Positions 6,728 to 14,636 of a DNA stretch of 21,264 bases are shown here, piece after piece. The DNA is from DATMQA01 sp035566895 (GTDB lineage: Bacteria > Verrucomicrobiota > Verrucomicrobiia > Limisphaerales > UBA8199), in NCBI GenBank assembly GCA_035566895.1, contig DATMQA010000183.1, positions 1 through 21,264 of the forward strand, written 5' to 3'. Both the position numbers and the translations under genes were made by a program. The stretch's first letter is position 1. Each line of letters starts with the position of its first letter. The notes beneath the pieces were generated by a model. The model ran no database searches. It saw only the letters and a list, made by a program, of their open reading frames with translations, and was not told the origin of the DNA.

Positions 6728-7857
6728 AGGTGCCGTTTCTGGATTTCGTCGAGCCATACGAGGAACTGAAGGCCGACCTGGACGAGGCCTACTTCCGTTT
6801 CATGCGTGCGGCCTGGTACATTCTCGGGCGCGAGGTGCAGGCCTTCGAGGAAGAATTTGCCGCGTATTGTGGGGTACGGCATTGCGTCGGGGTCGGCAAC
6901 GGCCTCGAGGCGCTTCACCTGATACTGCGCGCTTATGGGATTGGCCCGGGCGACGAGGTAATTGTGCCTTCGAATACTTACATTGCGAGCTGGCTGGCGG
7001 TTTCCTATGCCGGGGCATCCCCTGTGCCAGTCGAGCCAGACCCGCGGACCTGCAACCTCGATCCGGAGCGGGTCGAGAAAGCGATCACCGCCAGGACCAG
7101 GGCGATCATGCCGGTCCATCTTTACGGTCAGCCGGCGGACATGGACCCGATTCTGAAGATCGCGCGAAGGCACGGTTTGAAAGCAATTGAGGACAACGCT
7201 CAGGCGCAGGGCGCCCGGTACAAAGGCCGGCGTACCGGCGGGCTGGGCGACGCCGCCGGCAACAGCTTTTATCCAGGTAAAAACCTTGGCGCACTGGGAG
7301 ACGCCGGGGCGGTGACAACCGATGACGCTGAGCTGGCCGACCGGGTTCGGACTTTGCGCAACTACGGTTCTAAAGAGAAATATTATAACGAGTGCAAGGG
7401 CTACAACTCCCGTCTGGACGAGCTCCAAGCTGGCTTTCTTCGGGTTAAGCTCAAGAAACTGGATGAGTGGAACGAGCGCCGCCGCGCCATCGCTGCTCGG
7501 TACCTGGCGCAATTGGGAGAGGCCGGCCTGACCTTGCCTTTCGCGCCGGCATGGGCGGAGTCGGCCTGGCATTTGTTTGTGGTGCGGCATCCGCGGCGCA
7601 ATGAGTTCCAGCAGAAGCTGACCGGCGCAGGCATCGGAACGTTGATTCATTATCCCGTTCCGCCGCACCTTTCGGGAGCTTATGCCGACGGCCCATGGAA
7701 GCCTGGGGATTTCCCGATCGCCGAAATGCTCGCCGATACGGTGCTCAGCCTGCCGATTGGCCCGCATTTAACCAGACCGCAGGCCGACGTGGTCATCGAG
7801 CAGACGGCGAATGCAACCGCCGAGCTTCGGCAGGTTAACCTGACAGGGGCGGTTTAA
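6724..7857 (+). CDS. PLP-dependent sugar 3-aminotransferase (DegT/DnrJ/EryC1/StrS family, FdtB/QdtB-like)
   Basis: A 377-residue fold-type I aminotransferase. GVGNGLEALHLIL (56-68) is the PLP-phosphate region, IEDNAQAQGA (155-164) holds the Asp that binds the pyridine nitrogen and the following Gln, and SFYPGKNLGALGDAGAV (181-197) contains the Schiff-base Lys186. The NYGSKEKYYN and GYNSRLDELQA segments are typical of sugar aminotransferases making 3-amino sugars such as Fuc3N or Qui3N. It starts at GTG 6724, overlapping the ketoisomerase stop. With the ketoisomerase it would convert dTDP-4-keto-6-deoxyglucose to a dTDP-3-amino-3,6-dideoxyhexose, using glutamate as amino donor. The known partner acyltransferases FdtC/QdtC are hexapeptide (left-handed beta-helix) proteins, and none is present here. 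Confidence 0.9.
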   Translation: MKVPFLDFVEPYEELKADLDEAYFRFMRAAWYILGREVQAFEEEFAAYCGVRHCVGVGNGLEALHLILRAYGIGPGDEVIVPSNTYIASWLAVSYAGASPVPVEPDPRTCNLDPERVEKAITARTRAIMPVHLYGQPADMDPILKIARRHGLKAIEDNAQAQGARYKGRRTGGLGDAAGNSFYPGKNLGALGDAGAVTTDDAELADRVRTLRNYGSKEKYYNECKGYNSRLDELQAGFLRVKLKKLDEWNERRRAIAARYLAQLGEAGLTLPFAPAWAESAWHLFVVRHPRRNEFQQKLTGAGIGTLIHYPVPPHLSGAYADGPWKPGDFPIAEMLADTVLSLPIGPHLTRPQADVVIEQTANATAELRQVNLTGAV

Positions 7858-7871
7858 GTTCGATTTCAACT

Positions 7872-9179
7872 ATGAAACAGAATACTGAAACTATCAAAAC
7901 AGCTATCATCGGGCTAGGTTACGTGGGCCTGCCTTTGTCGTTCCAGTTCGCGCGCTCCGGAGTGTCGGTCCTGGGATTGGACATTGATACCGCCAAAGTG
8001 GATGCGCTCAACCAGGGCAAGAGTTACATCAAACATATCTCTTCCGAGGCCGTCGCCGAATCGATGCGCTCGGGGAGGTTTTCGGCCTCGAGCGATTTCA
8101 GCCGCATCCGCGAGGTCGAGGCGATCATCATCTGCGTGCCGACACCGCTGAACAAGAACCGGGAGCCTGACATTTCTTACATTTTGGACACCGGCCGGAA
8201 TATCGCGCGTCACCTGCGGAAGGGGATGCTGGTCGTGCTGGAGTCGACGACTTATCCCGGCACAACCGATGAAGACCTGCGTGAGGTGCTGGAGATCGGC
8301 TCCGGGCTGGAGGCCGGGCGGGATTTTCATCTGGCCTTCTCGCCCGAACGGGAAGATCCGGGCAATCCTGATAGCAAAGTCGCGGTTATCCCCAAAGTCG
8401 TCGGCGGCTATACACCGTCCTGCCTGGAACGGGCGGTGGCGCTGTATTCCAAGGCGGTGAAAACGGTGGTGCCGGTTTCTTCCTGCCGGGTGGCGGAGGC
8501 GACGAAGTTGCTGGAGAATACCTTCCGCAGCATCAATATCGCTTTGGTGAACGAACTGAAGATGGTCTATACCGCGATGGGTATCGACGTTTGGGAGGTC
8601 ATTACTGCGGCCAAGACCAAGCCGTTCGGTTTCATGCCGTTTTACCCGGGGCCGGGTCTGGGCGGACACTGCATCCCGATTGACCCATTCTATCTCACCT
8701 GGAAGGCGCGCGAATATGGCCAGCACACCCGGTTCATCGAGTTAGCGGGGGAGATTAACACCCAAATGCCTACGTACGTGGTGCATCGGGTGGCCGATGC
8801 GCTTAACGAGCGGAAGAAGCCCGTGAAGAGCAGTTCGGTGCTGGTGCTGGGACTGGCCTACAAACCCAACGTCGATGATGAGCGCGAATCGCCCAGTTAT
8901 GCGCTGATGGAAATGCTTTCGGCTCGCGGGGCCAAAGTGGCCTATTATGATCCTTATGTGCCAGTGATTCGGCCGACGCGGGAGCACGCGCACTGGACCG
9001 GCACGAAGTCAGTGGAGTGGAACGAGAAAACGATCGCGGGTTTCGACGTGGTGGTGGTTGCGACGAATCATGCCTGTGTCAATTACGCGGAATTGGCGAA
9101 ATGGGCTCCTTGCATTGTCGATACTCGCAACGCGATGTTGGGCGTTGCGACCCAACGGGGTCAGGTGTGGAAGGCGTAA
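7872..9179 (+). CDS. UDP-N-acetylhexosamine 6-dehydrogenase (UDP-glucose/GDP-mannose dehydrogenase family, WbpA/TviB-like)
   Basis: A 435-residue NAD-dependent four-electron dehydrogenase. The N-terminal Rossmann motif is IIGLGYVGLPLS (12-23) with acidic LGLDID (35-40). The middle contains FSPERED (157-163), typical of the HexNAc-specific branch, Lys212 in EATKLLENTFR, and the catalytic Cys267 in GPGLGGHCIPIDPFYL. The C-terminal sugar-binding domain has LGLAYKPNVDDERESPS. The likely reaction is oxidation of UDP-GlcNAc or UDP-GalNAc at C6 to the uronic acid, a building block for O-antigen, capsule or exopolysaccharide. It is the last gene of the operon, 14 bases after the aminotransferase, and is followed by an intrinsic terminator. 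Gluco versus galacto substrate cannot be decided here. Confidence 0.9.
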   Translation: MKQNTETIKTAIIGLGYVGLPLSFQFARSGVSVLGLDIDTAKVDALNQGKSYIKHISSEAVAESMRSGRFSASSDFSRIREVEAIIICVPTPLNKNREPDISYILDTGRNIARHLRKGMLVVLESTTYPGTTDEDLREVLEIGSGLEAGRDFHLAFSPEREDPGNPDSKVAVIPKVVGGYTPSCLERAVALYSKAVKTVVPVSSCRVAEATKLLENTFRSINIALVNELKMVYTAMGIDVWEVITAAKTKPFGFMPFYPGPGLGGHCIPIDPFYLTWKAREYGQHTRFIELAGEINTQMPTYVVHRVADALNERKKPVKSSSVLVLGLAYKPNVDDERESPSYALMEMLSARGAKVAYYDPYVPVIRPTREHAHWTGTKSVEWNEKTIAGFDVVVVATNHACVNYAELAKWAPCIVDTRNAMLGVATQRGQVWKA

Positions 9180-9212
9180 GGAAGTCAAAAGGCCAAAGCC
9201 CAAAGAATGTTA

Positions 9213-9237
9213 GCCGCCCGAATGGGCGGCTTTTTTT
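9213..9237 (+). terminator. Intrinsic terminator closing the glycan operon
   Basis: A perfect 7-base-pair GC stem, GCCGCCC (9213-9219) with GGGCGGC (9224-9230), has a 4-base GAAT loop and is followed at once by seven T residues (9231-9237). It lies 34 bases after the dehydrogenase stop and is oriented for plus-strand transcription. Confidence 0.93.
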
Positions 9238-9364
9238 GTCAGGCTCGCCAGACCGATTTCCTCATTCAACTGATTAAAACTTTTGCCTCTTTTTGATTGT
9301 GCGAGGAAGAGGATGGGGAGCGAGGTCGAGAACGGTGAGGTTTTTATCAGGTTGGGCCGGGGAC

Positions 9365-10930
9365 CTAAGCTGGAGGGGCGGGCGGAGAGAGGGGCGCAGG
9401 CCCTTGCGGTGAGCTGGCGGTTTTCGGGATGGAGAAGTAGAACGTGGCGCCGTTGTCGATGTTGCCTTCGGCCCAGGTGCGGCCGCCATGACGCCCGATA
9501 ATGCGGCGCACGTTGGCGAGGCCGACGCCGGTGCCTTCGAACTCTTCGCTCGGGTGGAGGCGCTGAAAGACGCCAAAAAGCTTGTCAGCGTAGGCCATAT
9601 CGAAGCCGACACCGTTATCGCGGACAAAGAGGACAGTCTCAGCCGGGTTGTCCTGAGCGGAGCCGATTTCAATCCGGGCGGGGTTTCGTGGGCGGGTGTA
9701 TTTAATCGCGTTGGAGAGCAGGTTGGCGAAGACCTGGCGCAGCAGGGCGGGGTCGGCGTGGACGACCGGCAGGGCGGGGTGTTTCCAAACGATGTTACGA
9801 TCGTTGAGCTCGGGTTGAAGCTGGCGGATGACCTCGGGGACAAGGTCCTGAAGATTGAGCTGCTCGATGCGCATGTCCGCCCGGCTGGTGCGGGAGAGCG
9901 TCAGCAGGTCATCGATGAGGCGTTGCATGCGCTGGGCGGAGCCATTGATTTGTGCCAGATAATTGCGGCTCTCGTCGGAGAGGTCCGTGCCGGCGGATTC
10001 GAGGAGCATGTCGGCAAAGCCGCCGATGTGGCGCAAAGGCGCGCGCAGGTCGTGGGAGACCGAAAAGGCGAAGGCTTCGAGTTCCTGATTGGCGGCTTCG
10101 AGTTGGGCGGTGCGGTCGCGCACGCGCTGTTCGAGTTGTTCGTTGAGGCGGCGCACTTCGGCCTCGGCCCGCCGGCGCTCCGTGATGTCTTGCATGACCC
10201 CGATGAAGTGGGAGATTTCTCCGGTTGGTGAGCGGACGGGCGTGACGGTTTGTTCGTTAACGTATTCCGAGCCGTCCTTGCGCCGGTTGATAAATTCGCC
10301 GCGCCAGGTTCGACCGTCGAGAATGGTTTCCCAAAAGGCGCGGTAAAACTCGGGGGCATGGTGGCCGGACTTCAGGAAGCGGGGGTTTTGGCCCAGGGCC
10401 TCTTCGGCGGCGTAGCCGGTCATGGCGGAGAAGGCCGGGTTGGCCCAAAGAATGGTGCCGGCCCGGCTCGCGATGATGATGCTGTTGGCAGCCGCGGCTA
10501 GGGCGGTGGATTGGAGCAGGAGCCGTTGCTGGCTGTGCCGGAGGGCCTGGCGGACGCGATGCCGTTCCTGGGCATAGCGCAGTGTGCGCGTCAGCAGGGC
10601 GGGGGTTAGACCCTCAAGGCTAAGAAAATCTTGGGTGCCTTCGCGCACGGTTTGGAGGGCGAGCGCCTCATCCTCCGAACCAGTCAGGAGTATGATCGGG
10701 ATGTCACTGCGGATTTGCGCCTGGAGTTGGGCGATGCAGTCCAGGGCGAGCGGAGGGGATTGCTGAAGGCTGAGCAGCACGATCTCAAAGGCTTGTTGGC
10801 GCAACCGATCAAGGGCCTCGCTGAGGTGGGGGATTTGCGCTAATTCGAAGCGGCCTGGAAACGTTCGGTCAAGCAATTCGCGGATGAGCGCGGCCTCAGC
10901 CCGAGATGCTTCGACCAAAAGGATTCTCAT
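9365..10930 (-). CDS. Sensor histidine kinase: degenerate receiver, PAS/PAC, HisKA, HATPase
   Basis: This 521-residue soluble protein has no membrane segments. Residues 1-120 have a receiver-like fold, but the phosphoacceptor Asp is Ser54 (VLLSLQQ), the acidic pair is lost (VEAS) and the conserved Lys-Pro is replaced (SLEG). Residues about 135-258 form a PAS/PAC domain (ANPAFSAMTGY; GVMQDITERRRAE). A short coiled coil (260-285) leads to HisKA with His293 in SVSHDLRAPL, then HATPase with N box NLLSNAIKY (403-411), G1 DNGVGFD (438-444) and G2 GTGVGLANVRRI (467-478). A proline/alanine-rich tail ends it. This architecture resembles phytochrome-type and hybrid soil-bacterial kinases. The likely partner is the response regulator upstream at 11183-11683. 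ATG 10930 is fixed by an in-frame TGA nine bases upstream. Confidence 0.9.
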   Translation of the reverse strand: MRILLVEASRAEAALIRELLDRTFPGRFELAQIPHLSEALDRLRQQAFEIVLLSLQQSPPLALDCIAQLQAQIRSDIPIILLTGSEDEALALQTVREGTQDFLSLEGLTPALLTRTLRYAQERHRVRQALRHSQQRLLLQSTALAAAANSIIIASRAGTILWANPAFSAMTGYAAEEALGQNPRFLKSGHHAPEFYRAFWETILDGRTWRGEFINRRKDGSEYVNEQTVTPVRSPTGEISHFIGVMQDITERRRAEAEVRRLNEQLEQRVRDRTAQLEAANQELEAFAFSVSHDLRAPLRHIGGFADMLLESAGTDLSDESRNYLAQINGSAQRMQRLIDDLLTLSRTSRADMRIEQLNLQDLVPEVIRQLQPELNDRNIVWKHPALPVVHADPALLRQVFANLLSNAIKYTRPRNPARIEIGSAQDNPAETVLFVRDNGVGFDMAYADKLFGVFQRLHPSEEFEGTGVGLANVRRIIGRHGGRTWAEGNIDNGATFYFSIPKTASSPQGPAPLSPPAPPA

Positions 10931-11182
10931 TACGGCTCAATGTTATGCTGCTGTCCGCGGCCTGGGTCCAATACTTTTTGCTGAGGATCTGGCAAATCTG
11001 GGCTGAAGGGATGCTGACTGCGGGTGACATGGGGGCGGGGAGTTGATGCCTTGCGTCGGAAGCGAGAAACGTGATGCGTGAGTCAAAGGGACCAACGCCG
11101 GTGGAAGCGTAATCTGCCCGCACCGATTGCCGCGGGCCGAAGCTGGCGAACTAGGGGGTAGGCTCGACGGATGGCAGGTGAG

Positions 11183-11683
11183 TTATCGCCCCCGCTTTGG
11201 TGGGCTTGGATCAGTTAAGGCGGGGAACGTGGGAGCAGTTCGCGAGGTTTCCGGGGTGGAGCTGACCCGGAGCCAAAAATCACGGATCAGTTTGCTGAGC
11301 TCGATGTAGTTCTCGAAATCGACAGGTTTGACCAGGAAGGAATTGGCGCCCAGTTTGTAGGCTTGGTTGACTTCGCGGATTTCTTTAGTGGAGGTGAGGA
11401 CCAGGACCCGGAGCGCGGCTAACCCCGGCTGTTCGCGGATCCATCTGAGGACGTCAAAGCCATCCAAAAGGGGCATTTTGAGGTCGAGCAACATGAGGCC
11501 GGGCAGGGGGTATTCGGCGCGATTGGAATATTTGCCTTCACCCTTGAGGTAAGCTACGGCTTCGTCGCCATCGCGGACTACATGAATCGGATTGGAAATA
11601 TGGGCCTGGGTAAAGGCTCTTCGGATCAGGAAGATGTCGTCTTCCGAATCTTCAGCTAACAGAATGACTGCGGATTCTGGCAT
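11183..11683 (-). CDS. CheY/Rcp1-like single-domain response regulator
   Basis: A 166-residue receiver protein with all key residues: acidic pair Glu11/Asp12 (LLAEDSEDD), phosphoacceptor Asp67 (LLDLKMPLLDG), Thr97 (VLTSTK) and Lys119 (SFLVKPVDF). The insertion between helix 2 and strand 3 (KGEGKYSNRAEYPLPG) is characteristic of Rcp1-type regulators that pair with phytochrome-like or PAS kinases. No output domain is present; the C-terminal 25 residues are Pro/Thr/Arg-rich and probably disordered. It is the upstream member of a minus-strand pair with the kinase at 9365-10930, separated by 252 bases in which I see no gene. Output is likely by protein interaction or phosphorelay. Confidence 0.9.
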   Translation of the reverse strand: MPESAVILLAEDSEDDIFLIRRAFTQAHISNPIHVVRDGDEAVAYLKGEGKYSNRAEYPLPGLMLLDLKMPLLDGFDVLRWIREQPGLAALRVLVLTSTKEIREVNQAYKLGANSFLVKPVDFENYIELSKLIRDFWLRVSSTPETSRTAPTFPALTDPSPPKRGR

Positions 11684-11794
11684 GGAGAAATGTGCCCTGC
11701 CCGGTAAAATCGTTCCAAGCTCGGGAAGTTGAAATGGGGTGTCGCCCCCAGCGGCCTTCAGTAATCAGCAATCGGTAATCAGTCGATCGTGCTC

Positions 11795-11809
11795 GCTACC
11801 GACGGTAGC
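11795..11809. promoter_or_regulatory. 15-base palindrome between divergent genes
   Basis: GCTACCG (11795-11801) and CGGTAGC (11803-11809) are perfect inverted arms around a single A. The element lies in the 194 bases between the minus-strand response regulator and the plus-strand hydrolase, just downstream of three AATCAG/AATCGG-like short direct repeats (about 11762-11783). An operator for either gene is possible; nothing more can be said. Confidence 0.3.
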
Positions 11810-11842
11810 TCATCGGCAATAATGGATTGGGGAAGTAGTGTC

Positions 11843-11870
11843 TTGACTGCCGCGGCAAAAATCCAACACT
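11843..11870 (+). promoter_or_regulatory. Candidate sigma70-type promoter of the SGNH hydrolase gene
   Basis: TTGACT (11843-11848) and AACACT (11865-11870) are spaced by 16 bases. The -10 box ends only 7 bases before ATG 11878, so a transcript from here would have almost no leader. The -10 match is modest. Confidence 0.3.
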
Positions 11871-11877
11871 GGTGGCC

Positions 11878-13233
11878 ATGAAGTTAATGCGTTTAGGAAT
11901 GGTACTGGTGTTGGGGCTGCTGGCGGTCAACCTTGTCCTGGCCCAAAGCCTGGAACCCAAACCGACCGATGCCTGTTTCGAGAGATTCCAGCCGGTGAAG
12001 GCCCCGGGACCGGCGGGTTTGGTTCTAAAACGGGGCGATCGGGTCGCGATTTGCGGCGATTCGATCACGGAACAGAAGATGTATTCGCGCCTGATCGAGG
12101 ACTACCTCACGATGTGCGTGCCGGAGTTAAACGTCAGCGTGCGGCAATATGGATGGAACGGAGAGAAGGCGGTGGGATTTCTAGCGCGGATGACGAATGA
12201 TTGCCTGCGGTTCAGGCCCACGGTAGCTACGACGTGCTACGGGATGAACGATCACGAATATCGGCCTTACGAAGGGCGAATCGGGCGGGCGTATCGGGAG
12301 AGTTCGATTGCGGTTGTGGAGGCATTCAAAGCCAAAGGCACGCGGGTGATTGAAGGGTCACCAGGGTGCGTGGGGAAAGTGCCGGGCTGGGTCAAGAACG
12401 CCAACGGGACGGTGGAGGACCTGAACCTGAGCTTGTGCGAGCTTCGCAACATCGGGATCGAGATTGCGGAGAAGGAAAAGGCTGGTTTCGCAGACGTGTT
12501 TTGGCCGATGCTGACGGCTGGGGTGCTGGCGCAGCGGGAATATGGGACAAACTATGCCATCGCGGGAAGGGATGGCGTACATCCGGGGTGGGCGGGTCAC
12601 ACGGTGATGGCGTATGCGTTTCTAAAGGCTTTCGGGTTGAGCGGCGACATCGGGAAATTCACGGTTGATATTGCAAAGAACCGGATGAAAGTTTCTAAAG
12701 GGCACAAAGTGGTTTCAGCGAAGGCGGGTGAGTTCCAAATCCGGAGCACGCGGTATCCATTTTGTGCTTGCGTGACCGGCAACCAGGTGGCGACGCATTA
12801 CCCGGTTTGCGAGCAGGACGACCTTGCCAGGGACAGCAGTATCCGCTCCGGGATGAGCCTGGTTCCGTTCAACCCTGAGTTGAACCGGCTGGAGTTGGTG
12901 GTCGAGAATCTTGATCCTGGGTCATATAAAGTGACCTGGGGTAGCCAGAGCAAGAGTTTCACGGCGGGAGAGCTCGGGTCGGGAGTGAACCTGGCGGAGG
13001 AGTTTCCATGTAACCCATTCTGCGTGGCGTTTGGGAAGGTGGACGCGGCGGTGGCGGCGAAAGAGGCCTACGAAACGAAGCAAATTAAAACGAGTTTTCA
13101 CAGTGCCGAAGCGAAGACCAACATGATGGCGATTATCAAGCGGACCGAGAAGGAACGGGAACCGCTGGCCGCGGCCATCCGGACCGCGTTTGTGCCGGTG
13201 ACGCATACTCTCAGCATCCAAAAAGCGGAGTAG
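11878..13233 (+). CDS. Secreted SGNH/GDSL-family hydrolase (lipase/esterase-like)
   Basis: The 451-residue product starts with a clear signal peptide: basic MKLMR, a hydrophobic core to about residue 20 and a VLA-Q cleavage site after Ala22. The SGNH catalytic set is visible: nucleophile Ser62 in ICGDSIT (block I), a Gly in the YGWNGEKA segment (block II), Asn124 in CYGMND (block III), and Asp232/His235 in RDGVHPG (block V). The family hydrolyses ester bonds, often acetyl groups on polysaccharides or lipids. Residues beyond about 260 form a second domain of unknown role, probably beta-rich. About 12 cysteines are present, many for an exported protein, which suggests disulfides. ATG 11878 gives the cleanest signal peptide; a GTG at 11872 adds two residues. 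Substrate unknown. Confidence 0.87.
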   Translation: MKLMRLGMVLVLGLLAVNLVLAQSLEPKPTDACFERFQPVKAPGPAGLVLKRGDRVAICGDSITEQKMYSRLIEDYLTMCVPELNVSVRQYGWNGEKAVGFLARMTNDCLRFRPTVATTCYGMNDHEYRPYEGRIGRAYRESSIAVVEAFKAKGTRVIEGSPGCVGKVPGWVKNANGTVEDLNLSLCELRNIGIEIAEKEKAGFADVFWPMLTAGVLAQREYGTNYAIAGRDGVHPGWAGHTVMAYAFLKAFGLSGDIGKFTVDIAKNRMKVSKGHKVVSAKAGEFQIRSTRYPFCACVTGNQVATHYPVCEQDDLARDSSIRSGMSLVPFNPELNRLELVVENLDPGSYKVTWGSQSKSFTAGELGSGVNLAEEFPCNPFCVAFGKVDAAVAAKEAYETKQIKTSFHSAEAKTNMMAIIKRTEKEREPLAAAIRTAFVPVTHTLSIQKAE

Positions 13234-13283
13234 GGCAACCGGGGCGTCGCGGTTGGCAGAAGAGGAGTTCTGCGAGAGGTGGC

Positions 13284-14633
13284 TCACTCGTATCGCAGTG
13301 CCTGGATAGGGTCGAGGCGGGCGGCTTTGAAGGCGGGGAAAAGGCCGGCAATGATGCCGACGGCGGCGCTGAAGGCGACGGCCAGCAGGATCGCGCCGGC
13401 AGTGATGACCGGAACATTGGCAGTCGGGCTGATGAGTTCAAGGACACGGACGAAACCGTAGGAGGCAACCACGCCCAGCGCGGCGCCGAGAAGCGCGATG
13501 ACGACGCTCTCGATGAGGACCTGGATGAAGACGGCCAGCCCCGTGGCGCCGACCGCTTTGCAGATACCGATCTCGCGGATGCGCTCGTTGATGCTGGCCA
13601 GCATGATATTCATGATGCCGATGCCGCCCACCAGCAAGCTGATCGCGGCAATGACGCCGCCGCTCATGCGGGCGTTGTGAATCTGTTTGTCGATGCTCTC
13701 CAATTGGTTTTCCTGGGTGCGGAAGCCGAAGTCCTCGATGCCGCGATGGGTGAGCATGAGGACATTGCGCGCCTGTTGCAGGGCGGGCTCCAGTTGTTCG
13801 AGGCCGCGGACTTTGAGTTGAATGTCCGAGAGCCGGTTGTCCGGGACCCCGTTGGTATCGCCGACGGAGCGGAAGCGGATCCAAGCGGTGTTGAGGGGAA
13901 CGTAAAGGGAGTAGTTCTTGTGGTAAAAGGCCCAATTGCCGTGACCCCAGCCTTTCCGCCGGGCAGGGCCCACTTGCGCTTCCTTGGGGTGGGCTTTAGC
14001 CAGCTCGCGTTCCTTTTTGTCCTGCTCGCTCTCGTAATGAGTGAACATGCCGACGATCGTGAAGGGTTGGCCGTTGAGGTTAACGACCTCGCCCACGGGC
14101 ACAATTTCGTGGCCGGCTTGTTCCGGCGAACCGAACAGGTCGTCGCGGATCCCGGTGCCGATGACACAAACCGCGTTGGCGTTTTCCTCGTCGAGGTCTG
14201 TGAAAAAGCGCCCGTATTGGAGGGTGTGCAGATTCATATCAATCACGGCAGGCCATACCCCCAACATGTCGGTTACTGCCATCTTCTCCCCGCGAGTGAT
14301 GACGACGTCGTCCACGGACATCTCGGGGGAAATCAAGCGGAGCAGGGGAGCGCTTTCCCGGAGGGCCATGACGTCGGCCATGGTTCGGCCCGGGGCCTGG
14401 TCGGACAGGTGCTCCTGCTCGGTCGGCACGTCTTGATCTTCCAGCGCGACTTTGTCGGCGCCGCCCATCGCGATCATCGTTTCGCGCATGCCGTTTTCCA
14501 TGCCCTTGATGATCGCGGCCATGCCGACCAGGCTGGCCACCCCCAGGATAATACCCAGCATCGTCAATAAGGAACGGAACTTGTGGGACCAGACTTCCTT
14601 GAGACCGACGAGGATGGTGTTCAGGAGGTTCAC
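13284..14633 (-). CDS. MacB/FtsX-type ABC transporter permease (second of the pair)
   Basis: A 449-residue permease with the MacB membrane layout. There is one N-terminal transmembrane segment (FRSLLTMLGIILGVASLVGM, about 18-42), a large periplasmic domain of about 270 residues, then three C-terminal segments beginning at GGVIAAISLLVGGIGIMNIM (about 325), ending KAARLDPIQALRYE. No ATPase domain is fused; the ATPase is encoded separately upstream. It is paralogous to the permease just upstream, three bases away, suggesting a heterodimeric transporter. The REIG motif reads IGICKAVGAT, with Cys where relatives usually have Arg. Type VII ABC proteins of this kind use ATP to drive periplasmic movements, for example lipoprotein, lipopeptide or antibiotic export. 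It is last in the operon. Confidence 0.92.
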   Translation of the reverse strand: MNLLNTILVGLKEVWSHKFRSLLTMLGIILGVASLVGMAAIIKGMENGMRETMIAMGGADKVALEDQDVPTEQEHLSDQAPGRTMADVMALRESAPLLRLISPEMSVDDVVITRGEKMAVTDMLGVWPAVIDMNLHTLQYGRFFTDLDEENANAVCVIGTGIRDDLFGSPEQAGHEIVPVGEVVNLNGQPFTIVGMFTHYESEQDKKERELAKAHPKEAQVGPARRKGWGHGNWAFYHKNYSLYVPLNTAWIRFRSVGDTNGVPDNRLSDIQLKVRGLEQLEPALQQARNVLMLTHRGIEDFGFRTQENQLESIDKQIHNARMSGGVIAAISLLVGGIGIMNIMLASINERIREIGICKAVGATGLAVFIQVLIESVVIALLGAALGVVASYGFVRVLELISPTANVPVITAGAILLAVAFSAAVGIIAGLFPAFKAARLDPIQALRYE

Positions 14634-14636
14634 TGC

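Noticed and set aside
6685..7767. 360-codon minus-strand frame opposite the aminotransferase
   Set aside because: The plus-strand frame has all the aminotransferase motifs; the antisense product has no domain and an Arg/His/Pro-rich composition.
9280..9364. Terminator for the minus-strand kinase gene
   Set aside because: The A/T-rich stretch near 9280-9295 has no convincing GC stem in the right orientation, and the strong hairpin at 9213-9230 has its T-tract only for plus-strand transcription.
10896..11123. 75-codon minus-strand frame between the kinase and the response regulator
   Set aside because: It overlaps the kinase start, has no domain or start signal, and its composition does not look protein-like. 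I see no other gene in 10931-11182.
13677..14570. 297-codon plus-strand frame opposite the second permease
   Set aside because: It is antisense to a clear MacB-type permease and is rich in Asp/Gly/His as expected for a shadow frame.
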